From: Collybiopsis luxurians FD-317 M1
Taxonomy: Eukaryota; Basidiomycota; Agaricomycetes; Agaricales; Omphalotaceae
DNA length: 64,000 bases
Direction of reading: 5' to 3'
Assembly: GCA_000827265.1 (NCBI GenBank)
Contig: KN834779.1
Coordinates: 501,970-565,969, forward strand
In this document: one piece after another, positions 35,301-47,166 of the stretch
Layout of the letters: every line of letters starts with the position of its first letter
How positions within the stretch are numbered: position 1 is the stretch's first letter
Notes under the pieces: model-generated
Seen by the model: only the letters and a program-made list of their open reading frames with translations
Databases searched by the model: none
Told to the model about the DNA's origin: nothing
Position numbers and translations under genes: made by a program

Positions 35301-37108
35301 CACTTTGCAGTAGAATCGTGTGCATAGGCTGTCGGCGTTAAGTTAGGAGATTCGAATTCAAGGCCGGAAAAGTGCTGAGCAAATAAGTAAGGAGAACATG
35401 TCGGAAGATAGAGCGACGATGCGTACTTTGTTGATCAAGTTTTTGACTTCTTCGAACACCTCCTCCCTCCAACTTAATGTTGCCTCCTTGGTTCCCTTTG
35501 TTTTGATTAAGCCGTCTAGCAAAACAGTTAACCGATTCTTCGTCTCTTCGCTGACCGATTCTTTCGAGGAGCTTTTCCCTGAAGAGCAGCCGAGTTCGAT
35601 CCACCGCTGCAGATCATCGTGAAGCACCGATACCAACTCTTCGGACAAGCTCGACGCAATTTCCAAAGTCAAGGTTCGTAAATGGGTTGGAAGTGCAGAA
35701 AACGCGTTCAATTGAGAGAGAGGGATGCCTAGTGAAGGAAGGGCGAACGAGGGCGCAGTATATGAGTATGCTGGTGGTGGAGGTTCGGAGTCTTGCTCTT
35801 CTTCGTTCTCGGGGGTTGGTGGTAATGGTGACAGTCGGCCGTTCGGTTTGTGCGGAGTTGGCAGCGACAGCCCGGATGGAGGAACAGTATTCCACATGTC
35901 GTCCAAGGTACCCAATATAACTAATGCGTCTCCCCACATCCCCTTCCCAACTTTTTCCCGTGCCTCTCCTGTAAATTTGACAACATCCTTGACACCTTCA
36001 ACATTTCTTTCAATCTCCCGAATTCCCCCCACACGTTTTTCCAGCTCTACGACTTCCATCCCCTTCTTGGCCACATTCTCGTCCACTTGCTGAAGCATTG
36101 CGCGTAATCGACTGATTTGGGATAAAGTCGCTGTGGACTCAGATTGAAGCGTGTGAAGGTTGGTCAATGCAGCGAAAAATGAAGGTGCACGAGCAGCAAT
36201 CTCGCTGGATAAATGGAGCTCGATTGTGTCTGCATAGTGAGAGAATTTTTCAAGCAATGGGAGAGAGTTGGCAAGAGCAACAGGGTCCGCGTCACCCAAT
36301 TCATCTTGCTCGGTGACGAGAGCAAATGTCTGTGGGTTGCCCAAGTCAAAATCGGATTCGAAGAATACGGGGGGAACGGAGTCTAGCGATGGGAGGTTTT
36401 TCGTTTGATTAGGACTGAGAGCTTGAAGACGGGCAGTGTTGAGAGGTTCTAATGAGGAAAATGAAGCTAATGAGCCGAACGACCCTTTGCGATTTGACGG
36501 GCCAAAGTCCGGAGAAGATGGGCCTGCATCTTGCTGCATCTCAAACGTCGAGGAATTCGAAGAGGCTCCCTGAGTCAAGCCTTTCTCGTATTTCTCCCAT
36601 TCCGGCGTTATAGCATTCAAATACGAGTCGAAATCCTTCCTTCGAACGCGTGGAAGGTCTGCGGGCATTACAGCAGGTAGCGAAGAATGAGCTTTTGGAG
36701 GTGCTTGTTGTTTATGTGGATTGTTAAGGACAGTGGAAATCGCTATGAAAACCGTCAGAAGGGGCGCGTCTGTTCGTGATGATTGATTTTCTTACCATGA
36801 AATCCAAACTTGGATGAGGACCATTCATTAGGAAGTGCACCGAGATTCAAGCTCGCTGTTGACCCGCCAAAGTGAAAACCTAACCCTGTAGGTGCTGCAG
36901 CAAAATAATCCTGGCCATACGTGGTCGTTCCTGAGACACTTTCCGGTCCACGGCGCTCTGAGGGATCCCAATTAAACCGATAGCGACTAGAGCTAGGCCC
37001 TGCTGTCGGTGTTGCAGTATCATAATGAGAATTATTGGCGACGGCTGTCAGAATTACAGGAGTTGAAGCCCGAGAACTGACTGGAGAGTCGTCGTCGTCG
37101 TTGGACAT
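32343..37108 (-). CDS. VPS54: Vps54, GARP complex subunit
   Basis: Tethers endosome-derived vesicles at the trans-Golgi network with Vps51-53. The N-terminal exon MSNDDDDSPVSSRASTPVIL is disordered. The conserved part has RRKDFDSYLNAITPEWEKYE, a coiled-coil region (LRAMLQQVDENVAKKGMEVV, VELEKRVGGIREIERN) and the Vps54 C-terminal domain with MSRIIEFLKAFNSRTCQVVL and GLKNITAKHLALASQSLSIM. After HQHEIHAKLIAIMGDRLSAH comes INHRLSEEYGKIELPHAEAK. A proline-rich tail of about 280 residues follows (IPKPPGAPPTPIRSAS to SSPPAPEI) and is longer than in yeast. About seven introns. The start is ATG at 37108, 60 bp from the divergent gene. Confidence 0.9.
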
Positions 37109-37168
37109 GGAAAAGTAGGACAGCGTATGAGCGCTTAAGACCAATTTAGTTCTTTACCCCATACACTC
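37109..37168. promoter_or_regulatory. 60-bp bidirectional promoter, VPS54 / unrecognised gene
   Basis: Only 60 bp lie between the two divergent ATG codons. GAGCGCTTAAG sits at 37129-37139, about 21 bp from the VPS54 start and 29 bp from the plus-strand start. This GCGCTTAA core recurs near other starts in the window. Confidence 0.5.
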
Positions 37169-39110
37169 ATGTCTATTCTCGGTCTCATCGCTGAGCCTTT
37201 TGGTCCATATCCAGAGTCTTCAATTCTAGTTGATAATCTTGAAAGCTTAGTGCGACGTGGTAAAAAACAATTTCTCTATCTGCGAAATGTCTTGATGATG
37301 TCCAAGGGCGAGACGACGGGGTAATCCGCCAGTCTTTTTTGTTCGCGCATATCCTTACAGAACTATAGTTTAGATGAAACAGAGTTTGTTGCGACGCCTC
37401 CGCACCAGACACCGCCAGTGGAATTTTTCGGAATCTTTAAAATTGATCATCTTTCGTGGTTATCGGACCAAGGTCTTCAATGGCTTGAGATAGAGCTGCG
37501 CGAACGCGATCGAGAACGAAATAACGTTGAGAATAGTGGTTTGACACTCGGAAATCTGTATGGAGATGCTCCTGGAATAGGTTCAAAGATTTCTGTGTGG
37601 ATATATTGCAGAAAAAATCTGCAAGCCTCTTTTCTAACAAGCAAGCTATCCGTCGCTCCGGTGGATATTCTAGGACTTACTATTTTATTAAGGGGAAAAC
37701 TATGAACGTGATTTGGTACTTCAATCAATCGTCCGTCTTAATCGATACCGCTCGTGAGTCAACTGCAGTACCATCCTGCCAAAGACTAACTGTCCCAGTT
37801 GGCGAATTCTTTCGTTAGACATTAAAACATCAGCTCTGAGCCAGAACTACCTTGAACACTGGCGGTTTTATCACTTCATTAAATCTCTTCATAAACTTGA
37901 CCGGTCACGACTGGTCTACAAATATACTCCCAAGTATATCATGCGAGCCATGATAGCACGCTACAAACACGTCGCAGTGAATTATCGAACTATTGAACTC
38001 GACTTGGATAATGACCCAGGTGAAAGCACCCTGCCTCGCCGCCCACGGCATGTCACAAAATCTGAAGCCTATGGAATAATGGCTACTCATGCAGAGTGGT
38101 TCTTGGCCCAGCAGCTTGTAACACACCATCGCAAACATATTTACGTCAACCTCAAACTGTGGCACGACTTTTGCATCAAGGCCAAGAAAATCCGGAAGAG
38201 GAAAAATTGGGATTGGGGAGAGCCATATGCACCTAAAGGGAAGAAGCAGCTTTCGCATCAACTACAAAGTCCCGAGGAGTTGGTTGACAACAAATACATT
38301 GATCTCTCGCGATTTGGTTCGGTCCATGGAGGCTGGGAGAAACGAATCGAAAAACATATTGTAGGTTGCAGTAAGATCATTTAAGTGTTACCTGGCTGAT
38401 GTACCCTCTCTCAGAACGTTGAATTTCCAGCTCCAGGCGAAAGTGATCACAGTGAAGGCTTTGGTGCAGATCAAGATCTCAATGAAGACGAGGATGATCA
38501 TGGTCGGCCAGAATATGAATCCGATATGGACTTTTTGGCAGAGGACCCCGCCCTACCTCCAGATTCTGACTCGGATTCTGACTTTGATCCTGAAGAGGAT
38601 GAGTGGCTCCTCAAAGTCCTGCCGCAGTGGTCAGATGCACCTATTGAATGGTTTCCTGGCCAGGTTGAGTGGCACTGTCCCCAAGATGACTGTGACTTCA
38701 AGCTCAATTTTACAGATATCCGGCCATCAACCGCTATTTCTGAGGATGAGCTCATCTTCTTAAGGGAAGAAGCAAGGTCAGTTAAAAGTTTTGCACAAGA
38801 TTTTCTTCTGACAGAGATCTTTTATAGGGCTGTTAGCGACCCGAGAGTACAGACTTTGCTCAAATTAATCATAAAGGAACATTATGTAGAACATTGGAGA
38901 CAGTGTGGAATTGATGTCTTTGAGAAGCCAGGGAAACCTGGAAAGGTATTCAACATTTTTCCTTCTCACATAAGAACATTTGTTGACGACAGAATCATTA
39001 GTACACTTGGAAACGCTGGCCACTTGAAGGGGAACATGACAAGCATGGAGAGCAAGAATATATCAAAGAAGAGAATGACTGAGAATCTCAACTCTCCGTA
39101 TCTATTGTGA
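37169..39110 (+). CDS. Unrecognised protein with acidic central region
   Basis: ATG at 37169 gives MSILGLIAEPFGPYPESS; a GTAATC..TATAG intron joins to LDETEFVATPPHQTPPVEFF. The next junctions (around 37570-37700) are less certain, the best one continuing ENYERDLVLQSIVRLNRYRS and then WRILSLDIKTSALSQNYLEH. The second half is clear: TKSEAYGIMATHAEWFLAQQ and a basic KKIRKRKNWDWGEPY. An intron at about 38361-38415 follows, then an acidic run (DQDLNEDEDDHG, PPDSDSDSDFDPEEDEW) and FPGQVEWHCPQDDCDFKLNF, with a possible Cys pair. No family recognised and no signal peptide seen. Confidence 0.6.
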
Positions 39111-39225
39111 CAAAGTCTGTATTGGCCTTCTGTCGTTACAGCAGCAAGTACGAACACTCGACCAAAGTTTCTCGAGTACAAACGAGAAGATTAACTATAC
39201 TCCTACTACTAGTAGTTCACATCAA

Positions 39226-40269
39226 TTAGAGTCGTCTCCTCTTCCTTCCAGCAGGATCATGAATATTGCCATCGAAAGTTTGGCTTGAAGTCGAAGTAGC
39301 GGCGGTCGAAGAGTCAGTCGCACTAGCCACACTGGTATCTGTCGCTGTAGCAGCAGCAGTGTCGGTAGAGCTGTCCGTTGCACTATCTGTTGCACTAGAT
39401 GTATCTGTGCTGTTGCCCGAGTCCGAAGTAGAGCTGGTATCCGTAGAGCTAGTATCCGTGCTGTTGCTGGAATCGCTGCCAGTCAAAGTCGAGTTGCTGG
39501 TGTCAGTTGAATTGCTGCCAGAAAAGTCGGTGCTGTTAGTCGAATCGGTACCAGTCAGGGTAGAGTTGGAATCGGTAGTGCCGTCTGTAATGTTTCCTGT
39601 ACTGGTCGGGATTGTGCTAGCCGGGACTGAAGAAATGGGGCCATTGGACGTTCCGACTGCAGCGTCAGACGGGTTAGCCTTCAATGAAGGACGTAGGGGA
39701 AAGACAAAAGATGGCATACCGGTTGGCACACTGGTTGAAACACCAGATGGAACACTAACGCTTCCGCTGAGCTCGGGATTCACGGGCGGGTACGAGCAGG
39801 AAGACGTAGAGCGAGCAACTGATACGATGTTGCTCGACCCAAAGCTGCTCGACTCAAGGCTGCTCGACTCAAAGCTGCTCGAGCTGAAAGCAAGTTGGTT
39901 GTAGGCAACCGCGAATGAGATGAATTCAGCCGACTCGGAGATGGCAGAGCTTTTCGCAAGGAAAATCATGCTATCCGCTACGTTCTGCCTGATGCATATG
40001 TCGGTCGATTCAGAGAAAGCGAAACCAAAAGCGGATGAACCAATGTCAAAGCAGAGGTTACTGAAATAGAGGTTATCACTGAAGCATCCGCAGAGGGAGT
40101 TCCATCCATCGAGGGTGATGGCAGGAACAGAACGCGTTGTTTGGCTTTATCCTTTGGTCAGTACATCTGATCGTATATCGTGGTCGGGAAAAAAATACCT
40201 GATCGGCAATGCCTCAGCTAGGAAGGCACTGGAAGAGAGGAGAAACAAGAGTCGAGTGACGGCCTGCAT
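39226..40269 (-). CDS. Secreted Ser/Thr-rich protein
   Basis: Two exons (40269-40199, 40144-39226) give 329 residues. The start MQAVTRLLFLLSSSAFLAEA is a clear signal peptide. A small globular part with four Cys follows (SLCGCFSDNLYFSNLCFDIG, STDICIRQNVADS). The C-terminal 200 residues are Ser/Thr/Asp/Asn-rich repeats (STDTSNSTLTGSDSSNSTDT), expected to be heavily O-glycosylated. The end is GRKRRRL rather than a hydrophobic GPI signal, so it is probably secreted or wall-associated without a GPI anchor. The Ser/Thr repeat also leaves a long open frame on the plus strand, which is not a gene. Role unknown. Confidence 0.75.
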
Positions 40270-41033
40270 ATTAAAGTAGATAAAAGGTATGTCTATGGTC
40301 GAGAATGTCGTAAGGAATGAACGAAAAATCCTTCAAGGATAAATGCCACAGGCAGAAAGGAAAATACGCTGAAGAACGAAAGATAACTTTCGGGCCAGTA
40401 GTGTTTAGGTCTTTTATATAAGGGCCTCGCCCGTAATTGGTAGGCCAATGGAGCTTCAGCGCTGCATAGGATGGACACCGCTGGCACTGGCAGCTGACTG
40501 TTGTAAGTGGACAAACAGTACATTTTGGTTTTCGTACCTTGTCAGACGCCAGCGAATCATGGATACGATTGAACTGGGACGCCCGAAGGTGGTACAAGAA
40601 TGATCGCGATTGCATATTTATAACTCTAATCGCCGAAGAATGCTATTCATCGCATTCATAGGACTCGGAAAGAAGGATTACCGTCCACTGCGCCCAACGT
40701 CAGCAGACAAACATTGAGTCGATGTAGCCTTGATGAATCACGAAGTCTGTCAGATTGAGCGGTGTTGAATGCATGTGGCGCAAAAAGTTGCTACGTTTCA
40801 TATGCAGCCATTACCGTTGTACTGGGAGAGATAAGAAGCCAAAGTTTGAATACAAGTTGAAGTTAAGTTGGAGCTGCAGCGCTGAACATTTGAACGTTGA
40901 AGTACTTTGAGTCGAAGACTAAATTGAAATAGGGGCTATGAATGCGATAGAAGTCACGTGTAGTAGGCGCCCAAATTTTTGCGTTTGAGTATCAGAGCAA
41001 CTGTGTCGCAAACTTCAGGTCCGAAAATTTTGA
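40270..41033. promoter_or_regulatory. Divergent intergenic region, secreted protein / UTP21
   Basis: No gene seen. GGCGCCCAAATTT followed by TGCGTT lies at 40966-40986, about 50 bp before the UTP21 ATG, and resembles the recurrent promoter element. A CACGTG-type word lies at 40955-40960. Confidence 0.35.
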
Positions 41034-44000
41034 ATGTCTGTGGAAGAGCCGCCATCTCCCCCTCGGAAACGTCAGAGGCAAATCCAAAAGAAATCTTCAA
41101 AGCTTAAACATGAACCGCGTCTTTTTGTTCCTTTTCGCGCTTTGGGACTCATAACAAATCATATACCGTTTGTTATCCAAACTCGGTCTCATAAAGGCGC
41201 GACGGATGGGCCTCGGATACACATCCTTACGTGCTTAGGAAAGTCATGGGCACTTTGGAATGGCGCGAAAATGGATTTACTTTTTGTCGGTGAGTTTTAA
41301 ATGGGTTCGGACGAGTTTTAGTAGAATCTAGAAGTGCTGCGCAGGTCCTGAGGTTGGAGAGCCAATATCGAGTATGGCCATGGACGGGGATGCCGTTTGG
41401 ATAGCATCTGGTTCGGATGTGGTCAAGTATATCCGAGGAAAAGAGGTTCGCTTCGACTATATATTCGAATCGTTCAGGATTTGACCTTCTGCGCAGGTTT
41501 CTCGGTTAGTTAATCCTCTGGGTACCTCTTTGTCTTTCATTACCATCTTTGGGACTCAGCTACTTGCCTTGACCGAAGATGGGAGGAGAATGCTCTGCTG
41601 GGATACAGTGGAAGGAAGTATGTACAATTCGATCTTTCTAAAAAAAAAAACCCCATTAACTGAAAGATGCTTCACAGGTGTTGAAGCTACGATCGAGTTT
41701 GACAATGATTTCACTGCTACATCCATTCTTCATCCAGCCACTTATCTCAACAAGGTCCTCGTCTCTAGCAGTGAGGGCGTCATACAGTTATGGAATACTC
41801 GCTCGCAGTGAGTATCTGTTGGTGTCCAGAGTTCTCGTGTTAATTGTTTAGAACATGCATACACAAATTCTCAACTTCGTCCCTCCTTTCTTCTTCGAGC
41901 AACATTACCGATGGCTCCGCGATTACTGCCCTCACACAATCCTCTGCTATAGACGTAGTCGGGATTGGATTTGCATCGGGCGAAATTTCCGTTTACGATG
42001 TACGGACAGATGAGCGATTAATGAGAATGTTTATGGAAGGAGGAGGGGTGCGGGCTTTGGGCTTCCGAAGTGGTTCGTAGGTCTGTGTTGCTACTCTCGC
42101 CATAATCTTATTTGTATCTCTAGACGGACAACCCATCATGGCTTCTGCCTCATCACTGGGGCACATTGCAATATGGGATCTGAATGAGGGTGGTCGTTTA
42201 TTACATATGGTACGAGGTGCCCATGACGGCGCTATCAGTGCTCTCGAATGGGTACCTGGTCAACCTCTCTTAATTACTTCCGGCGAAGACAATAGCGTCA
42301 AAGTAAGCTCTCAGAAAGTATACGTCTTGCTTGCAACTTACTCTCTGGTTTGTAGCAATGGCTGTTTGACTCTCCCACAGCTGCTCCTCGCCTGCTAAAA
42401 TTCCGCTCTGGCCATCATGCCCCTCCTCACCTTGTCCGTTATTACGGCGAAGACGGCAAGCAGCTTTTGACTGCTTCAAGGGATCGTAGTCTTCGATGCA
42501 CCTCCGTTGTCCGTGATTCAAGATCTTTCGAGCTTTCACAAGGTAAGCCTCGCCATGTTTTTTGTACGCACATTTTGACCCACTGGGCGCACAGGATCTC
42601 TTGCAAAAAAGGCTGGTAGCTTGTCAATACCAGTCGCTAATCTGAAATTCCCTCCGATCACTGCCCTTTCTTATTCATCAGCTCGTTCCAAAGACTGGGA
42701 CGATATTCTTACCGCCCATTCGGATGAGACATTTTCTCGAACTTGGACAATGCAAAACAAAAAACTTGGCAGGCATACTTTTGGTTTCGCTGATTCCATC
42801 AAGGTCAAAGGGAAAGAACGTGCTCCACCCCTGGGCTCTGCAAAGGTTGGTCGATCTGCCAAATTTATGTGTGCTGAGTGGCTGACTTGAATGCGCAGTC
42901 TGTTTGTGTCACCGCGTGCGGCAACTTTGGGCTTGTCAGCTCGTCTACTGGCATCATACATATGTGGAACATGCAGTCAGGGATACGGCGCCGAACGTTT
43001 GATATTGGAGCTTGTCCACCCGAAGTTTCGGGTCGTTTCCGCGCTGCAGAAAAAGACACCAAAGAGCGCTCTGTGACCGGATTGACCACTGATCCATTGA
43101 ACACGATATTGATTGCTAGCACGCTCGACGGGACAATCAATGTAAGCTGCGATTCAGGCTCTTCCCAGAATATGCGCTGATGGCGTCCCTATAGTTCTTT
43201 GATTTCCATACGGCAAAACTCGAGCACACGCTCGTTTTACCCTCGACTGCTGTATCAATAACTCTACAACGAGATAGTGGGCTACTAGCAGTCGTGTGCG
43301 ATGACATGGTCGTACGACTGCTGGATATTGAAACCAGAACAATTGTCAGAGAATTTGGAGGGTTCCGTGGCCGCATTCTGGATCTAGTGAGCACTTTATT
43401 TTCACTACATTGTCCTTTCGTGCTCATCAAAATTTAGACATTTTCGCCCGACTCAAGGTGGCTGATAACAACTTCCCTCGACTCAATCGTTCGGACTTTC
43501 GACATCCCGACGGGGCGCTTAATCGATGCCTTCAGAACCTCCAGCGTAGCGACGAGTGTGTCGTTTTCCCCTACCAACGACTTTTTGGCTACATCTCACG
43601 TAGACAGCGTCGGCGTTTACCTATGGTGGGTCCAGTATTCTGTCTACTACCAATATCTCGGACTCACTTCCGAAAAGGGCGAATCGTGCACAGTATACCG
43701 AAGTCTCCTTCCAAACTATAGTTGAAGATGATATTACAAACGTCGAGCTACCGTCTATGCAAGGCGTTGCTGAAGATGAAGGTAAGAACTTCAGACGGCT
43801 TTTCCGTCCGAATACAATTAAGACGTCCTTTACAGCGCTAGAGTCGTTACCCCCGTTGGAAGGGCAGGCAGCTAAAGCCGATGTGCTCTCGACCCCTCCC
43901 AAACTGGATGGGGACCTCATTACGTTGACGCTACTCCCGCGAACGAAATGGCAAACGTTACTCAATTTGGAGGTTATTCAGGTAGGTTTTAGGGATAAAC

Positions 44001-44624
44001 ACGCTTTATGTTTTGCCGTTACTTACTACGTATCTACACAGCAACGCAACAAACCCAAGGAGCCGCCCAAGGCCCCAGAAAAGGCACCCTTTTTCCTCCC
44101 TACATTACCAGGTGTAGAAACGAGGTTCGTGACTGAACCCAAAAAGGATGTCACGCCGCAAAAACCCTCGCGACGATTAGAACAAGCGGCAGGGAATTCG
44201 GAAAGTGTATTTATGCAACGATTAGGCCAAGAAGATGAAAATGGAGACTGTAAGTTATCTAATACTGGAAGGAGATAGACGGACGCTCATTTTGCCGTTT
44301 TCAGACGAATCCCTCTTTGCCCTGGCAAAAACGCTTTCACCGGCAGCTCTCGACCTTGAGATTCGCTCTTTGGTTACCCTCGACCACCTTCGAACATTCA
44401 TCAATGCCTTGACGCAGAGGTTATTATCACATCAGGATTTCGAAGCCGTGCAGGCATTTCTGAATATCTTTCTACGGATGCACGCCGATATGATCATCTC
44501 CAATTCTGAACTACACAACGACGTGGAAAAACTCATGTCGGTGCAACGCTCAGAAAGTCAAAGAATCCTTGAGCTGATTGCTTCATCCCTGGGAGCCCTC
44601 GGGTTTGTCAGAGAGACCTTGTAG
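41034..44624 (+). CDS. UTP21: Utp21 / WDR36, U3 snoRNP (SSU processome) WD40 protein
   Basis: Nucleolar protein of the UTP-B complex needed for 18S rRNA processing. The N-terminus has PSPPRKRQR and LFVPFRALGLITNHIPFVIQ, the typical Utp21 start. Tandem WD40 repeats follow (NKVLVSSSEGVIQLWNTRS, HIAIWDLNEGGRLLHMVRG, AISALEWVPGQPLLITSGED, LDIETRTIVREFGGFRGRIL, and TFSPDSRWLIT once spliced). The C-terminal Utp21 domain has DLITLTLLPRTKWQTLLNLE, PFFLPTLPG and LTQRLLSHQDFEAVQAFLNI, ending GALGFVRETL. About twelve short introns; one begins just after GSM-like codons and has a run of ten A near 41641. The start ATG at 41034 follows a promoter-like element. Confidence 0.92.
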
Positions 44625-44668
44625 GCGTACATCTATAAAGTCGCGCTGGAATATCTGGTAGTCGTTAT

Positions 44669-45422
44669 CTATGGTCTCTCCAGAATGATCCATTTATCAT
44701 TATTCCACTGCACTTGTACTCCTTCAACCCAGTCTTCTGAGATCTCGGGTAATAGTGCGATACCATCGCTTACGTCGGTCTTGTGTGTAATCATCCACTC
44801 GTTGTCAGAAAGTTGAGCCTGAAAAGCCCAGAAATGACCTGCAGAATCCCGTCCGAGAGCAAGCTGCCAATCTCCAACACGGGCGTACCAGCTTGTACTC
44901 GTTGTGTTTCGCAGGAAGAGTGTTGTACCGCCGATGGATTTTTCGTCTCTCCAGACCTCCTCATATTCAGTCATTTTACCCGTTGCTGGATTGATCATCT
45001 CTCCCCGCTCAAGTGTAGTCCCATTGGGCAGATCAGTATTGGAGCCGTAATCTACCATTTGCAAAGGATCCTTAACTTTGGAATTGATTGGGAAAATCAT
45101 TCTTCGGCACTCTTCACTTACCGTTGTACGAGAGTCGATCAAATGCGTGAATTTGATTAGTTCTTTGCCTCCCTCTACAACTGTAAAATTATCGGCAAGG
45201 GATGTTCTGTGTCAACGAATATACGGCGGGGTAAGTAGACTAAAGCTTACCTGTAGATCGATAACCTGCAAAAGCCCAATCAAGGCCATTAGAATCTTTA
45301 AAAAAACGAACATCAAGAAAGACGCCAGATTTTCCTCCAGTTAGAACGACAGTATCGGTAGGTTCGCTGGCTTCATCGGGGATCCATCGGATGGATTCGC
45401 GGAAGGATATGGTGGAAGACAT
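44669..45422 (-). CDS. HRI1-family protein
   Basis: Small soluble fungal protein of lipocalin-like beta-barrel fold. Yeast Hri1 interacts with Hrr25 and Sec72, and its function is unknown. The first exon is MSSTISFRESIRWIPDEASE with KSGVFLDVRFFKD and LDWAFAGYRS. The best splice joins STVVEGGKELIKFTHLIDSR. The rest includes NGTTLERGEMINPATGKMTE and VGDWQLALGRDSAGHFWAFQ, ending WIILERP. A 51-nt stretch at 45071-45121 is flanked by a strong GTAAGT donor and AAG acceptor but is also open in frame, so it may be a normal or retained intron. Its 5' end marks one edge of the downstream tandem duplication. Confidence 0.83.
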
Positions 45423-45596
45423 CAGCTTTTTCGTCAAAGATCAAGGATTTGGCTTAACCTGCCCTCAGATAATCAGATTACGTGAACGTTGACTTCTGAC
45501 AGGAGAAAAATTCAAAGAAAAATGGAGTTCTGTGAAAGTACAAAATAATACAGCACAAATACTAGTAATTATGTAAATAACCTCGAAAGCTGTCCA

Positions 45597-46186
45597 TCAC
45601 TTAGACTGGGGAAGTACATCGATCCCAGACTTGCAAGTAGCGGTAGTACCAGCAAAAGGACCCCAGATGTTAATCAGTGGGAGCGGCGTCCCGCCAACGA
45701 AAGGTGCTTGGATAGGAATACCGTCGAGAGTCGCTTGCCCCGCGCAGGTGGGATCATTGCTGAAAAGGTCAGTTTTAGGCCAAGCACAGTAACGTTGGCA
45801 GGGAAGTAAGCTTACCGGTAAGCTGCGCAGCTGCCTGTCCGACAGAACAGAGCCTCACTCGTTGTTTCAATGCCTCCATGAGGAATACAGTTCTTGTCAG
45901 TCTTGGGTCCTCCAGGATGGTAGTAGTAGAACAGCTCGCAAACCCCGCCGACTGTTTTACCGACCGCAAACTTTAAAACGAATGAAATGCAGGCCACGCC
46001 TTTATAAACGTGAAGGAAACTTACCACGTCGCTGGTCGGCGGGGCGTACTTGGCGCAAAGGTCGGCAACAGGGATCTCCTCGTTAGTCTGAGGATCTAAG
46101 CACGAGTCGAACGCGACGCTGACGTTGACTAGAGTAGAAGCCAGCAGTAGAATGGCATTCAGAAGCTGGATTCTGGCAGAGTACAT
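45597..46186 (-). CDS. Small secreted 8-cysteine protein, copy 1
   Basis: Three exons give 159 residues. Signal peptide MYSARIQLLNAILLLASTLV with cleavage probably before FDSCLDP (after NVSVA). The mature protein has eight Cys, at about residues 29, 44, 65, 82, 97, 102, 111 and 148, set in motifs ADLCAKY, GGVCELFYYYHPGG, TDKNCIPHGG, ALFCRTGSCAAYR, PTCAGQA and TATCKSG. An even number suggests four disulfides. The introns fall after SDV and within the CGC of AAYR, and are conserved in all copies. No match to hydrophobin (no CC pairs) or cerato-platanin. Function unknown; effector-like by size and composition. Confidence 0.8.
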
Positions 46187-47166
46187 TGAGGACTGGAGGA
46201 CAGAAGAGACGGAGCAGTTTTGCTTTCAGGGGTGAATTGGCAAGAGGTTTCGATTGCGCGAGTATACGATAGGGAGAAAAGAAGAGGAAGAGAAAGAGAA
46301 AAAAGTAGGATTGGGGAAAGGACTAGCATCGGGTTCTCCTACTAAATAGGCCAGAGGCTGGTCCGTGCATGAAAGGTAGAGACTAGTAGCGATCGGTCGT
46401 GGAGGAATGACGATAGGTGAGGAAACACGTGTGCGCGTGCTTCCTCTATACACCAACATAAAACTCTATGCAAAGACTTGCTGTTAAATCCGGAAAAGTC
46501 TTTGAAATATGCCCGGGCGTTTGTCTCGGTGGGCACACTGTCTGTCATTTCACGACTAACATTGGCTCCCATTATCATGAAAACTTTCACTTCAAATTGA
46601 GCTCTTGCAAGAAGTGAAGGAGTCGGAGTTGGAATTCTGTTGAGCCATCTAATCAAAAAGGACAGAGTGACTGAAGTCACTGAACAAACCCACTGATTCT
46701 CTTTAGTTTCAGGAAGAATTAATTCCAGTCCGGCGATTTTTTTTTTCCTGGAGGATATCATGGACGTTCCCCAAGAAGCTGCTTCAGCCGCCGGTATAAT
46801 TAGGAGATTAGAAGTTGAAATGGAGTTCTTCGGGACCGAATGTTGAACGACTATTGCATTTAGAACCTGGCTGTCAGCAAAAATGCCGTTAATTCTTCGA
46901 ACGAAGACCAAGCCCAATTCTGACATGGAAAGCAAAACCAGTTTCTTGCCGCATCCGAGTCACAGCCAGCTATGGCTCGGACTGGCTGACCAGGCAGATG
47001 CGACATATGGTGGAAGATATCAGCTTTTTGTGAGTACCACATCGTGAAAGCTTTCTTCTGACACGAGTAAACCTCCTGGTCAAAACTCGATACGAAGTTC
47101 TGCGACAGCATAAAATAAAATACAGCACAAATTGAAATACTAGTAAGTAACCTCGAAAGCTCTCCA
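46187..47166. other. Upstream flank of secreted-protein copy 1 (duplicated block)
   Basis: Carries segments shared with the flanks of the other copies: 46187-46330 matches 49060-49210, and 46750-46960 resembles 48533-48800 and 51283-51480. A minus-strand frame of about 200 residues (46342-46935) crosses it. It is not conserved as an intact frame in the other units, so it is not called as a gene. The segment NWAWSSFEE on the minus strand recurs, in degraded form, in the other units. Confidence 0.5.

Noticed and set aside
39266..39904. 212-codon plus-strand open frame rich in Val/Glu/Leu
   Set aside because: It is the antisense of the Ser/Thr repeat of the secreted protein. Low-complexity Ser/Thr codons leave the opposite frame open by composition, and there is no ATG context or domain.
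46342..46935. 197-codon minus-strand frame in the flank of copy 1
   Set aside because: The matching blocks in units 2 and 4 carry stops and indels in this frame, so it is not a conserved gene.
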